Shown: in pieces, positions 1 through 10,566 of the stretch
Layout: every line of letters starts with the position of its first letter
How positions within the stretch are numbered: position 1 is the first letter of the stretch
Source of the DNA: Desulfurella amilsii
GTDB taxonomy: Bacteria > Campylobacterota_A > Desulfurellia > Desulfurellales > Desulfurellaceae
Direction of reading: 5' to 3'
NCBI RefSeq assembly: GCF_002119425.1
Contig: NZ_MDSU01000001.1
Location: 186,001 to 250,000 of the forward strand
DNA: 64,000 bases
Notes under the pieces: generated by a model
The model's input: the letters and a program-made list of their open reading frames with translations, nothing else
What the model was told of the DNA's origin: nothing
The model's database searches: none
Made by a program: the position numbers and the translations under genes

Positions 1-150
1 GAGCAAAATGCTTCTATTTTAACGATACCGATGATTTTCATAGCAAGGGCAATAGAGCGTATAGCAGATGAAGCAACAAATATTGCAGAATTATCACTGT
101 ATATAGCAACTGGTGAGATTTTTAAGCACAAGCGCATCAAAGATCTATAA
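1..150 (+). CDS. phoU: PhoU phosphate regulator, C-terminal end (partial)
   Basis: The reading frame is open from the first base to TAA at 148-150 and gives the last 49 residues of a protein. They contain ERIADEATNIAE and then a short basic tail, which matches the second helical-bundle repeat of PhoU. PhoU is a cytoplasmic protein that links the Pst phosphate transporter to the PhoR kinase and damps signalling when phosphate is plentiful. The assignment is supported by the phoB and phoR genes that follow within one base. The 5' part, and probably the pst genes, lie outside the window. Confidence 0.85.
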   Translation, partial: EQNASILTIPMIFIARAIERIADEATNIAELSLYIATGEIFKHKRIKDL

Positions 151-151
151 A

Positions 152-820
152 ATGTTTAATATATTAATTGTCGAAGACGAAGAAACAATATCGCACTTAA
201 TTGAATTTAATTTAAATAAAGAAGGTTTTAGGACTGTAGTCGCAGAAGATGCAAATTATGCAATGTTACTATTAAAAGATTTTATACCTAATTTAATTAT
301 CTTAGATTTGATGCTCCCTGGTTTGCAAGGTGAAGATTTTTTGAGATTGATAAAAACAAAAAAAGAGTACAAAGATATAGCTGTTATTATTTTAAGCGCA
401 AAATCACAAGAAAGTGTGATTACAAAGTTATTAACTGATGGAGCAGACGATTACATTGTTAAGCCGTTTTCTATAAAGGTATTAATTGCAAAAATAAAAG
501 CATTATTGAGGAGGATAGAAAAAAAAGATAATATATTGAGGTATGATGGCATAGAACTTGATTTAAACACATTTAGTGCTTACTTAGATAACAAAACTCT
601 TGACTTAACAACAAAGGAATTCGAGCTTGTAAGTCTTTTTTTGTCAAATCCAAATAAAATTTTTTCTCGGGAAGAATTGTTTAGTAGAATTTGGGGATAT
701 GAGAACCAAGTTCAAACTAGAACTGTGGATGTTCATATATCGTCTTTACGAAAAAAATTAAGCTCAAAGGCAAATATAATTAAATCAAAGCCAAAAGTTG
801 GGTATGGCTTTATTTTATAA
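152..820 (+). CDS. phoB: PhoB-type response regulator
   Basis: A 222-residue OmpR/PhoB-family response regulator. The receiver domain (about residues 1-120) has the acidic pair in VEDEE, the phospho-acceptor Asp in LIILDLMLPG and the conserved Lys in IVKPFS. The C-terminal winged-helix domain contains LTTKEFELVSLF, SREELFSRIWG and RTVDVHISSLRKKL, typical of PhoB. I chose the ATG at 152, one base after the phoU stop, because the upstream in-frame ATG at 113 lies inside phoU and would add 13 residues ahead of the receiver fold. No clear Shine-Dalgarno sequence is visible, so translation is probably coupled to phoU. It is expected to activate phosphate-starvation genes after phosphorylation by the adjacent kinase. 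Confidence 0.9.
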   Translation: MFNILIVEDEETISHLIEFNLNKEGFRTVVAEDANYAMLLLKDFIPNLIILDLMLPGLQGEDFLRLIKTKKEYKDIAVIILSAKSQESVITKLLTDGADDYIVKPFSIKVLIAKIKALLRRIEKKDNILRYDGIELDLNTFSAYLDNKTLDLTTKEFELVSLFLSNPNKIFSREELFSRIWGYENQVQTRTVDVHISSLRKKLSSKANIIKSKPKVGYGFIL

Positions 821-2024
821 ATTTTTGTTCTTTTTTGTTTTATTGTTCAATTTCATTATTTGTTTAGCTGTTTTCCAATTTTTTCACCTATTTTTTTTAA
901 GCGCAAGTTTATACGCTATTTTAACTATCATAATTTTAGAAGGTTTTAACCACTTAATCCCTGAAAGTTTTCAAAATCATGGCAATGTTTTTTTCAGGAT
1001 TTTTCCTATCGTAAATAAAATTATTGAAAAACAATCTCAAAAAATTGACAAATTAAGTTTACATAGATCCAACTTGCTTAAAGTTATTGAAAATATAAAG
1101 CTTGGAGTCTTGCTTATCGATAATAAAAATACAGTAATATTATCCAATAATTATGTTTCTTATATATTTGATTGCAATATTGAACCTGGAAAATCAATAA
1201 TAGATGGCTGGGAAAATTATAAATTTTTAACTCTATTTGATAAATTTATCAAAGAGAATTTTCAAAAAGTTGAGTTTGAGCACAAAATTTTAAAATTCAA
1301 TAAAATTTTAATCGAAAATGGTTATATAATAATAATTGAAGATATAACAAAAGAAGAATCTTACCAAGCAATGAAGATGAATTTTTTTTCAAACGCATCG
1401 CATGAGCTAAAAACGCCTATTACTAGCATAGTAGGCTATGCAGAAACATTGCTTTTAAATAATGATATAGACAAAAAAGATCAAAACAAATTTCTAAAGT
1501 ATATCTACCAAAATGCGCTAAATTTAAATGATTTAATAAACAATATATTGCAACTAGCCGAAATAGAACACTTCAAACAATCTAGCGATGTATTGTCTAA
1601 TGTCGATATTTTGGCTCTATTGAGTGAATTAAACATTAATCACTTAATAAATAGCAAAAATATAGAGTTTATACAAGAATGCGAGCTTAGCGCAATTCCA
1701 TTTAATAAATATCATTTAAAAACAATATTGGATAACTTGCTTGATAATGCGTTTTTTTATACAAAAGAAGGCTTTATAAAACTAAAATGCCACAACGATA
1801 ATAATTATTATATTTTTGAGGTTCAAGATAGTGGTATTGGCATAGAAAAAAGCCAACAAGAAAAGATATTCGAGCGTTTTTATAAGATTAAAAGCAAAGG
1901 CAGCGGTCTTGGTCTTGCAATTGTAAAGCACCTCGTATTAATCTATAATGGCTCGATAGAGCTAGAAAGCACAGTTGGCGTTGGGAGTTTGTTTAGGTTA
2001 AAATTTCCAAAAAAAAATGAATAA
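804..2024 (+). CDS. phoR: PhoR-type membrane sensor histidine kinase
   Basis: The N-terminus carries two hydrophobic segments (about residues 5-25 and 30-50) with almost no periplasmic loop, as in PhoR. A PAS-like linker follows. The H-box SNASHELKTPITS (His near residue 200) is the dimerisation and phospho-acceptor site. The ATPase domain has the N-box LDNLLDNA, G1 box DSGIGIE, F-box IFERFYK and G2 box GSGLGLAIVKH. The gene overlaps phoB by 17 nt. An in-frame TTG at 798 is an alternative start; I prefer ATG at 804. The lack of a large extracytoplasmic domain fits PhoR, which senses phosphate through Pst and PhoU rather than by binding it directly. Confidence 0.87.
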   Translation: MALFYKFLFFFVLLFNFIICLAVFQFFHLFFLSASLYAILTIIILEGFNHLIPESFQNHGNVFFRIFPIVNKIIEKQSQKIDKLSLHRSNLLKVIENIKLGVLLIDNKNTVILSNNYVSYIFDCNIEPGKSIIDGWENYKFLTLFDKFIKENFQKVEFEHKILKFNKILIENGYIIIIEDITKEESYQAMKMNFFSNASHELKTPITSIVGYAETLLLNNDIDKKDQNKFLKYIYQNALNLNDLINNILQLAEIEHFKQSSDVLSNVDILALLSELNINHLINSKNIEFIQECELSAIPFNKYHLKTILDNLLDNAFFYTKEGFIKLKCHNDNNYYIFEVQDSGIGIEKSQQEKIFERFYKIKSKGSGLGLAIVKHLVLIYNGSIELESTVGVGSLFRLKFPKKNE

Positions 2025-2025
2025 T

Positions 2026-2055
2026 TTGTGTAAAAAAGTAATCTTGTGGTATAAT
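2026..2055 (+). promoter_or_regulatory. Promoter of pyrG
   Basis: TTGTGT (2026-2031), an 18-nt spacer and a perfect TATAAT (2050-2055). The expected start point near 2063 leaves a leader of about 34 nt with the Shine-Dalgarno AGAGGT at 2085-2090, seven bases before the pyrG ATG. The -35 box begins two bases after the phoR stop codon. Confidence 0.65.
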
Positions 2056-2069
2056 ATTTGTATGTTTAG

Positions 2070-4538
<2,469 letters not shown>

Positions 4539-4542
<4 letters not shown>

Positions 4543-6476
4543 GAAAATTTATCTTTGTAGTCCATAACCACCAACCTGTTGGTAATTTTGACAGTGTGTT
4601 TGAAGATGCTTTTAATAAAGCATATTTACCATTTATTGAGGTAGCTTCTAAGTTTGATAAATTTAAATTTGGGATTCATTACTCTGGACCACTTCTTAGG
4701 TGGCTTTCAAAGAACAAACCTGATTTTTTGAGCCTCATAAAAATTTTGGTTAGTGAGGGTAGGGTAGAAATACTTGGCGGAAGCTTTGCAGAAAGCATCT
4801 TACCAATTTGGGATGAAGGCTCTTCAAAAGCTCAGATTGAACGCATGAATGATTTGGTTTTTGATTTATTTGGTGTTAAACCTTTTGGTATGTGGCTTGC
4901 AGAGCGCGCTTGGGAACCTAATTTGCCAAGCATTATAAATCCTCTAGAGTATGTGGTTGTTGATGATATTCACTTAAAAAGGTGTGGAGTGTCTTCTAGT
5001 GAGCTTGTCCAAAATGTGTTTGTTGCAGATAACGTATTTTCAAAAATTAAACTGTTACCTTCAAATGAAGTTTTGCGCTATACAATACCATTTAGGCAAC
5101 CTCAGGAAACTATAAATTATATAAATAGCTTTAATGATGATTCTTTTTTTGTATTTGCAGACGATGGGGAAAAATTTGGTATTTGGCCAGGCACTTACGA
5201 TTGGGTTTATAAAAACAATTGGCTAGAAAATTTTCTAAATGAAATTATTGATGTTGTTGAATTTGTTCTACCAAAGGATTTTTTTGAAACTTTTCAAGGT
5301 ATTGCAAAAAGAGCTAACCCTCCTACTGGTTCATATACAGAGCTTGGTGAGTGGGCACTTGGTTTTGAAGCCCAAAAGGAATACAATGATTATATAAATC
5401 AAATTAAATCTCTAAATTTGTACGATTCAAAAAAACACTTCATTCAAGGTGGTACATGGCGCAATTTTTTAGCAAAATACGATGAAGCAAATAATATGCA
5501 CAAGCGTGTGTTATTTGCAAAACCATTTCTTGATAAAAGCAATGAGCAAAAAATGCAGCAGTTTTTTGATGCGCAATGCAACGATGCTTACTGGCATGGT
5601 ATATTTGGTGGCCTATACATGCCGCATTTAAGAAATGCCCTTTATGAAAATATTATAAGTGCTTCACACTGGGAAGAAGCTATAATATCAACAGACATAG
5701 ATAATGATTTTTCTGTTGAATATATTTTAAATAACGATTTATTTAATGTTTTTGTTAAGCCCAACTATAGTGGGTCTATTTTTGAGTTTGACATAAAACC
5801 ATTTAACTTTAATATAGCAAATACAATTAGAAGGCATCGTGAATTTTACCATACAAAAATTGATTATAAAACACAGAGCTCTGGTGTAGAAAGCATACAC
5901 AATAAACTTAAAGCTAAAGAAAAAGGGTTGGAAAATTCTATTTTTTATGACAAAAACAACAGATATAGCTTTGTAGATCATTTGGTTGAAAAAGATTTGA
6001 CGCTAACAGAGGTTTTTGAGAGTTCTTTTAAAGAGGTTAATGATATACCAAAATATACTGTAAAAGCATTTGATTACAGCCTGCATTTAGAAAATCATCA
6101 ATACGATATAAAAAAGGTTTATACAATAAATAATTCAAGCTTTACCGTTGATATATACAAATCAAGCGGTCAGTACAATCTATATGAAGAACTTAATTTT
6201 ACTTTTTTGAGTGCTTTTTTTGATAAGCAAATAATAATCAATGAAAAAGAATACAATATGGATGCTTTTATTGAAGAGCAAACCGATAATATTCTACTTG
6301 CAGATAATTATAGAAAACTTTATTTTAATTTAAATTTTACGCCATCGCATGTTTTGATTGTACCCGTATACAGCGTTTCTCTATCAGAAAATGGCGTAGA
6401 AAAGCTTTACCAGCAAACATGCATATTTATTAAATGCGACGCTCCAATGTTTAGTTTAAGATTTAATTTGTTCTAA
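4539..6476 (+). CDS. GH57 4-alpha-glucanotransferase / alpha-amylase
   Basis: A 645-residue glycoside hydrolase family 57 enzyme with all five family motifs: HNHQPVG near the N-terminus, GGSFAESILP, GMWLAERAWEP with the catalytic nucleophile Glu near residue 122, FVFADDGEKFGIWPG with the acid/base Asp near 208, and WHGIFGGLYMPHLR. The length and motif spacing match 4-alpha-glucanotransferases of thermophiles such as Thermococcus litoralis (659 residues), including the C-terminal beta-rich half. It probably disproportionates alpha-1,4-glucans during glycogen turnover in the cytoplasm; there is no signal peptide. It starts at TTG (4539), which overlaps the TGA of the preceding gene. Confidence 0.85.
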
Positions 6477-6478
6477 AG

Positions 6479-6496
6479 AAGGCTAAAAGCCTTTTT
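6479..6496 (+). terminator. Rho-independent terminator after the GH57 gene
   Basis: AAGGCT, a 3-nt loop AAA, then AGCCTT running into five T residues. It begins five bases after the glucanotransferase stop codon. It closes the pyrG-holA-GH57 transcript before the convergent DUF134 gene. Confidence 0.7.
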
Positions 6497-6641
6497 ATAA
6501 GAGTTTTTAGTGATTAAGCAAAAGGTTATTTATCTTAGGGCGGTTCTTACAAGTAGTTTTTTCTCTTCTAAATGTTCTTTATAGCTTGATTGCAGATTAA
6601 CACTTTATGCCTAGTAAATAATGATTTGAAATATTTTATCA
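6497..6641. other. Intergenic stretch between convergent genes
   Basis: These 145 bases lie between the GH57 terminator and the end of the DUF134 gene. I see no convincing open reading frame, tRNA or strong hairpin. It may hold the 3' untranslated region of the minus-strand operon. Confidence 0.4.
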
Positions 6642-6953
6642 TCACTTGCTTGTGCTGTTATTCTCATTAAAATCATTTGCTTCTTCAATCACTAAAGCTT
6701 TACCATGCAATAGGCAGTCTGTAATCTTTTTCCTTGCGCTTTCTATAGTTCTGCCAAATGTGGTGCGAGAAATATTCATCCGCCTTGCGCATTCTTCCTG
6801 GTATAAACCTTCATAATCTGCCAGCCTTAAAGCCTCTAATTCATCGTGCTTTAATACATTTACTTCTAATTGACTAAATGCAATACCGCATGGTTTAAAG
6901 CACTTATTCTGTGGCTTAAACTCAATGTGTCTTCTTCGCCAGCAGTTCCTCAT
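6642..6953 (-). CDS. DUF134 family DNA-binding protein
   Basis: A 103-residue protein of the DUF134/UPF0251 family. It has the N-terminal RNCWRRR patch, a KPCG cysteine motif, the central LKHDELEALRLADYEGLYQEE and a helix-turn-helix, ARRMNISRTTFGRTIESARKKI. The family resembles sigma-70 region 4 and is usually found beside NifX/NafY-like iron-sulfur or FeMo-cofactor proteins, exactly as here. A regulatory DNA-binding role is inferred; the target is unknown. It has the Shine-Dalgarno AAGGAGAG and its own promoter, so it can be expressed separately from the upstream metal-transport operon. Confidence 0.8.
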   Translation of the reverse strand: MRNCWRRRHIEFKPQNKCFKPCGIAFSQLEVNVLKHDELEALRLADYEGLYQEECARRMNISRTTFGRTIESARKKITDCLLHGKALVIEEANDFNENNSTSK

Positions 6954-6980
6954 TTACTCTCCTTTATAGTCATATGCTCA

Positions 6981-7008
6981 AATATATAAGTCTTTAAAGA
7001 TATATCAA
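6981..7008 (-). promoter_or_regulatory. Promoter of the DUF134 gene with a palindrome in the spacer
   Basis: Read on the minus strand: TTGATA (7008-7003), a 16-nt spacer and TATATT (6986-6981). The perfect 10-bp palindrome TCTTTAAAGA (6991-7000) sits entirely between the two boxes, a typical place for a repressor operator. The ordinary leader carries AAGGAGAG just before the start codon. Confidence 0.45.
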
Positions 7009-7019
7009 GTATAGTTAAA

Positions 7020-7367
7020 TTATTTTTTACTGTTCAAATAGACTTGAAGTAACTCTTTCGCATTTTTGAAATTACTCTGTGGAAATTCAATTACTTGAAT
7101 ATCTTTTTCTTCAAATGCTTTTTTAATGTGTTTTCCAATTAAAACAACCAATGCTGCATCAATATCACCTAAAGTTTCTACTTGCTTTCTGTGAAACTCC
7201 ACATGATCTATTGACGTGCTTTCTTCATCTTCATGTTCATGGTTTCCTACCAGGTTTTTAATAAGATGGCTGAATGTTGAATCGTTAAATATAGCAAAAT
7301 ACGGCGTTTTACCTGTTTTTGGAAAGATTTCCAAACTTTCGTCTTTAACTGGGATTGCAATTTTCAT
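7020..7367 (-). CDS. NifX/NafY-like dinitrogenase iron-molybdenum cofactor domain protein
   Basis: A 115-residue protein with the single-domain NifB/NifX/NafY fold. The N-terminus MKIAIPVKDESL and the strand-turn FPKTGKTPYFAIF are typical, and LVVLIGKHIKKAFEEKDIQVIEF matches the family C-terminal half. An acidic, His-containing loop (NHEHEDEE) near residue 43 could bind metal. Most members outside nitrogen-fixation clusters have unknown roles, probably in iron-sulfur or metal-cluster handling. It shares a 4-nt ATGA overlap with znuB, so it is translated with the metal transporter, and it is followed by a DUF134 gene, a recurrent pairing. Confidence 0.8.
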   Translation of the reverse strand: MKIAIPVKDESLEIFPKTGKTPYFAIFNDSTFSHLIKNLVGNHEHEDEESTSIDHVEFHRKQVETLGDIDAALVVLIGKHIKKAFEEKDIQVIEFPQSNFKNAKELLQVYLNSKK

Positions 7368-8182
7368 TTTATCCTCCTTGCTATTTTATTGTAAATTAGA
7401 CTAAATAACCAAAAAACAAAAAAAGTTATAACAATTGTAGCTCCAGATGGTGTGTTAAGATAGTAAGAAATAAAGATTGCAAAAACGCAGGAAACAATGG
7501 AGAACGCAATAGACCATAAAATAACATTTTTATAATTTCTTGCAACATTCATACCGCACAAAGTCGGTAAAACCAAAAAAGCGTTGACTAGAATAATTCC
7601 AATCAACTTTACACTCAACACAATAATAATACCTAGAAAAATTAAAAATAGATAATAAAACAGATCAACATTTATACCATTTATTCGCGCTAACTCTTCG
7701 TTGAAAGTTATAAGCTGCACATGCGAAAAAAAGATGCTAAACAAAATAAGCCCTATTGCAAGAAGTATTAGAGAATATACAATATCACTATTATTAATTG
7801 CTAAAATATCACCAAAGAGCATACCCAATATATTCGCCGAGTATCCAGAAGAAAAACTCAGCACAATTGCTCCCAATGCCATTGTAAAAACAAACATTAC
7901 ATTAATTGCACTATCTTTACTTAAGCCTTTTCGGTATAAAATACCTATTAACAATGCTGTTAAGCAAGCAAAACCAATAGGTAAAAATAGTGTAGTTAGA
8001 CCAAAAAGGTAGTTAAAGGCTAAACCACCAAAAACGGAATGAGATATACCTACGCCTAAAAAATTCAAACGTTGCAGGACAACAAAATAGCTTAAAATAG
8101 AAAGCAATATTGATAAAGAAATACCAACTATTAAAGCTTTAAATATAATCTCAACAATTATTGAGTTTTGTAAAATTGACAT
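7364..8182 (-). CDS. znuB: ZnuB-type metal ABC transporter permease
   Basis: A 272-residue ABC-3 family permease with about eight hydrophobic segments spread along the whole chain. Family signatures include the N-terminal segment ending in LNFLGVGISHSVFGGLAFNYLFG and a later GIILVNAFLVLPTLCGMNVARN. It forms the inner-membrane channel for zinc or manganese together with the adjacent ATPase and binding protein. It overlaps the ATPase gene by 25 nt and the NifX-like gene by 4 nt. Metal identity cannot be read from the permease alone. Confidence 0.87.
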   Translation of the reverse strand: MSILQNSIIVEIIFKALIVGISLSILLSILSYFVVLQRLNFLGVGISHSVFGGLAFNYLFGLTTLFLPIGFACLTALLIGILYRKGLSKDSAINVMFVFTMALGAIVLSFSSGYSANILGMLFGDILAINNSDIVYSLILLAIGLILFSIFFSHVQLITFNEELARINGINVDLFYYLFLIFLGIIIVLSVKLIGIILVNAFLVLPTLCGMNVARNYKNVILWSIAFSIVSCVFAIFISYYLNTPSGATIVITFFVFWLFSLIYNKIARRIK

Positions 8183-8928
8183 GATCTACATCCATTTTTG
8201 TGTATAACTATATTAGTGGTGCTGCCATATAATGCTGAAGCAAGTTTTACATAATCAATGTTTTCTGGTTTTTCGCTGCAATGAAGTTTTATATTTAAGC
8301 ACATGATTCTATCAACAAACCTGCTTACTGCCCCAATATCGTGACTAACCAGAATAATAGTTATATTGTTTTTTAATTTTTCTTCGACTAAAATATTGTA
8401 CATTTTTTCGTTAAAAACAGTATCCAAAGCGGTATTTGGCTCATCTAAAACTAAAATTTCTGGGTCTTTAAGAAGACACCTGCCCAGCTCAACCCTTTGT
8501 TTTTGCCCACCCGAGAGTTCTTTTAAATATTTATTTTCAATATCTAAAATGCCAAATAAATCAAGCACTTGCCTTGCTTTTTGAATAAGATGCTTTTTAG
8601 GTTTTTTAAAGACTGTAAATGCCCTTAGGTTTTCTTCTATTAGCATAATATCTATAACTCTAAGCGGCATAGACCAGTTTATACTTGTTTGCTGAGGTAA
8701 ATATGAAACTTTGTGTTTTGATATGTATTCTTTGGGGGTTAATCCCTCTATAAGCACAATTCCTTTTGTAGGCTTTATTAATCCTAGTAAAATTTTTATT
8801 AAAGAGGTTTTGCCTGCGCCATTTGGACCTATTATGCTTACAAATTCCCCCTTCTTTATAGTTGTGTCGATTCCATTTAAAACAATCTTTTTATCAAAAA
8901 TTAGACTAACATTTCTAAATTCAATCAT
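8158..8928 (-). CDS. znuC: ZnuC-type metal ABC transporter ATP-binding protein
   Basis: A 256-residue ABC ATPase with Walker A GPNGAGKTSL (about residue 34), Q-loop YLPQQ, signature LSGGQKQRVELGR, Walker B EILVLDEPN and the switch His in LVSHD. It energises uptake through the ZnuB-type permease. The C-terminal tail ends with a Cys pair in GCRSCQFY; a short Cys/His-rich tail of this kind is seen in several zinc-importer ATPases and may sense metal. It overlaps both neighbours (8 nt with znuA, 25 nt with znuB), indicating tight translational coupling. Confidence 0.87.
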   Translation of the reverse strand: MIEFRNVSLIFDKKIVLNGIDTTIKKGEFVSIIGPNGAGKTSLIKILLGLIKPTKGIVLIEGLTPKEYISKHKVSYLPQQTSINWSMPLRVIDIMLIEENLRAFTVFKKPKKHLIQKARQVLDLFGILDIENKYLKELSGGQKQRVELGRCLLKDPEILVLDEPNTALDTVFNEKMYNILVEEKLKNNITIILVSHDIGAVSRFVDRIMCLNIKLHCSEKPENIDYVKLASALYGSTTNIVIHKNGCRSCQFYKTQ

Positions 8929-9772
8929 TTACAGCGTTTTTTATAGTGTTTAAATTATACTGAAGCAGTTTTATATAACTGTTTAATCTGTTATCTTTTG
9001 AATTACCAAGAGGGCTTAAATAAACGTCTTTATAGTGTTTTTCTTGGGCTATCACTTTTGCTTGCTTTGCTCTAAAAGCGTAAACAACGATACCTTTTTT
9101 ACATTTGCAGTTATCTAGTTGCTTAAAGCTTGTAAGTGTTAATTCACCTGATCCTTCTTGTAACATCTTTGCACATGGCTGTTTTCCAAAGCTTCTTAAA
9201 AAGTAATCAAATGCTGGATCAACCTCAACTATGCAGATGTTTTTATTCTTGAACAGCTTTTTGTAATCATTTTGTATATGTGAAATTTCTTGACTCAAGT
9301 TTTTGGCATTATTCATGAAAAACGAGCAATTTTTGGTATCTATTTTGCACAAATTATCTGCAATGGCATAGACGGCTGTATTTTTTACAAAATCCACATC
9401 AAGCCAAATATGAGGATTGGCGATGATTTTACCCGATAAAGTTTTTTTGCCTATAGGATTTTTATGATAATCGGATAAAATCAATGTTTTACCTTTAATA
9501 TTATTTTTTACTTTATCAAACCAAAACTCAAAACCATACCCAACGCTTATAAAGAGGTTTGATTTAGCCAACTCTTGAATATCTTTTGGTGTTGGGTTAA
9601 AAAAATGGGGATTTGCGTTTTCTGGAACAATAAATGCTGTATCAACCTTATTTTGTGCAATTTGATTAACTAGTGAGCTTAGAATATATGTGCTTGTAAC
9701 AACAAGTGGTTTTGCAAAAGTGTATTGAACAAACATAATTATAAACAAAAAAGAAAGTAAAACTTTCCTCAT
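8921..9772 (-). CDS. znuA: ZnuA-like periplasmic metal-binding lipocalin-independent cluster 9 protein
   Basis: A 283-residue cluster-9 (ZnuA/TroA-type) solute-binding protein with an N-terminal signal peptide of about 20 residues. The first two His ligands are present, in NPHFFNPTP and ANPHIWLD. The third position, normally HPAF, reads DPAF (VEVDPAFDYFLRSFG), and the fourth, normally DPLG, reads SPLG. These changes suggest an altered metal site, so zinc specificity is not certain. It lies between the inositol-phosphatase gene (4-nt overlap) and znuC (8-nt overlap). It lacks the long His-rich loop of many ZnuA proteins. Confidence 0.8.
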   Translation of the reverse strand: MRKVLLSFLFIIMFVQYTFAKPLVVTSTYILSSLVNQIAQNKVDTAFIVPENANPHFFNPTPKDIQELAKSNLFISVGYGFEFWFDKVKNNIKGKTLILSDYHKNPIGKKTLSGKIIANPHIWLDVDFVKNTAVYAIADNLCKIDTKNCSFFMNNAKNLSQEISHIQNDYKKLFKNKNICIVEVDPAFDYFLRSFGKQPCAKMLQEGSGELTLTSFKQLDNCKCKKGIVVYAFRAKQAKVIAQEKHYKDVYLSPLGNSKDNRLNSYIKLLQYNLNTIKNAVND

Positions 9773-10566
9773 ACAACACCCCCTGAATAAATTTTATTGT
9801 AGAAGTAGTCTAGTTTTTTAATATCAGAAAGTGCCCAAAAAGGTTTATCCTTGCTTGTATCAATAGGAGCTATATAGGGTGTCTTAGAACCCCACTCAAA
9901 CACGCCCCCGCCTGTTTCTTCTATGATGAGCTTGGCTGCAGCATAATCTATTATTCTTGATGGCTGTATGTGAAAAAAAACATCAATGCTGCCAAGACCT
10001 AGGTAGCACAAATCAAGCGCTACACTTCCCATAGACCTTATGCGGTGGAAACTTTTAAAAATATTTTTTAAATCATCCAGGCTTGTCTGGCGTTTTATGC
10101 CTTCGATTGAAGCAATTTCACTTGCAATTGAAAGCTTTTGTATAGGTTCGTTATTTAGAAATGTCCCTTTGTCTTTAATTGCAAAAAATTCATCTGAGTT
10201 TGATAAATTTAGCACATACGCTTCTGTCATGGAGTCGCTTGTTTGGGAATAAGCTAGCGCAATAGAAAAAGCACTGTATGGTATGCCTCTTTTAGCATTA
10301 AGGCTTCCATCTATGGGGTCAACAATAAACAGTGGATACTTTTGGCCAAAATCCATAAAACCGCTCTCTTCACTTAGCAAAGAGCATTTTATTGATTGTT
10401 TTATTATTGATTCAACAATAATTTCCTGCGCTTTTTTATCAATAAATACGCTAACATCACCAAATGGATTTGTTTCAAATTCTTGACTTGCTATTTTATT
10501 TCCAAAATACCTATTAAGTGCTATTATTTGTTTTCCAAGCTCTTTAAAAAAATCAATGTATGTCAT
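9769..10566 (-). CDS. Inositol monophosphatase family protein
   Basis: A 265-residue Mg2+-dependent, Li+-sensitive phosphatase-family enzyme. It has the metal-binding motif LLSEESG, then FIVDPIDGSLNAKRGIPYSAFSIAL, and the C-terminal motif with RIIDYAAAKLIIEETGG in place of the usual W-D-x-A-A. Family members act on inositol monophosphate, fructose-1,6-bisphosphate or PAP (CysQ). The replacement of the WD by ID makes the substrate uncertain. It overlaps ispH by 14 nt and znuA by 4 nt and is in the ispH transcript. Confidence 0.82.
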   Translation of the reverse strand: MTYIDFFKELGKQIIALNRYFGNKIASQEFETNPFGDVSVFIDKKAQEIIVESIIKQSIKCSLLSEESGFMDFGQKYPLFIVDPIDGSLNAKRGIPYSAFSIALAYSQTSDSMTEAYVLNLSNSDEFFAIKDKGTFLNNEPIQKLSIASEIASIEGIKRQTSLDDLKNIFKSFHRIRSMGSVALDLCYLGLGSIDVFFHIQPSRIIDYAAAKLIIEETGGGVFEWGSKTPYIAPIDTSKDKPFWALSDIKKLDYFYNKIYSGGVV

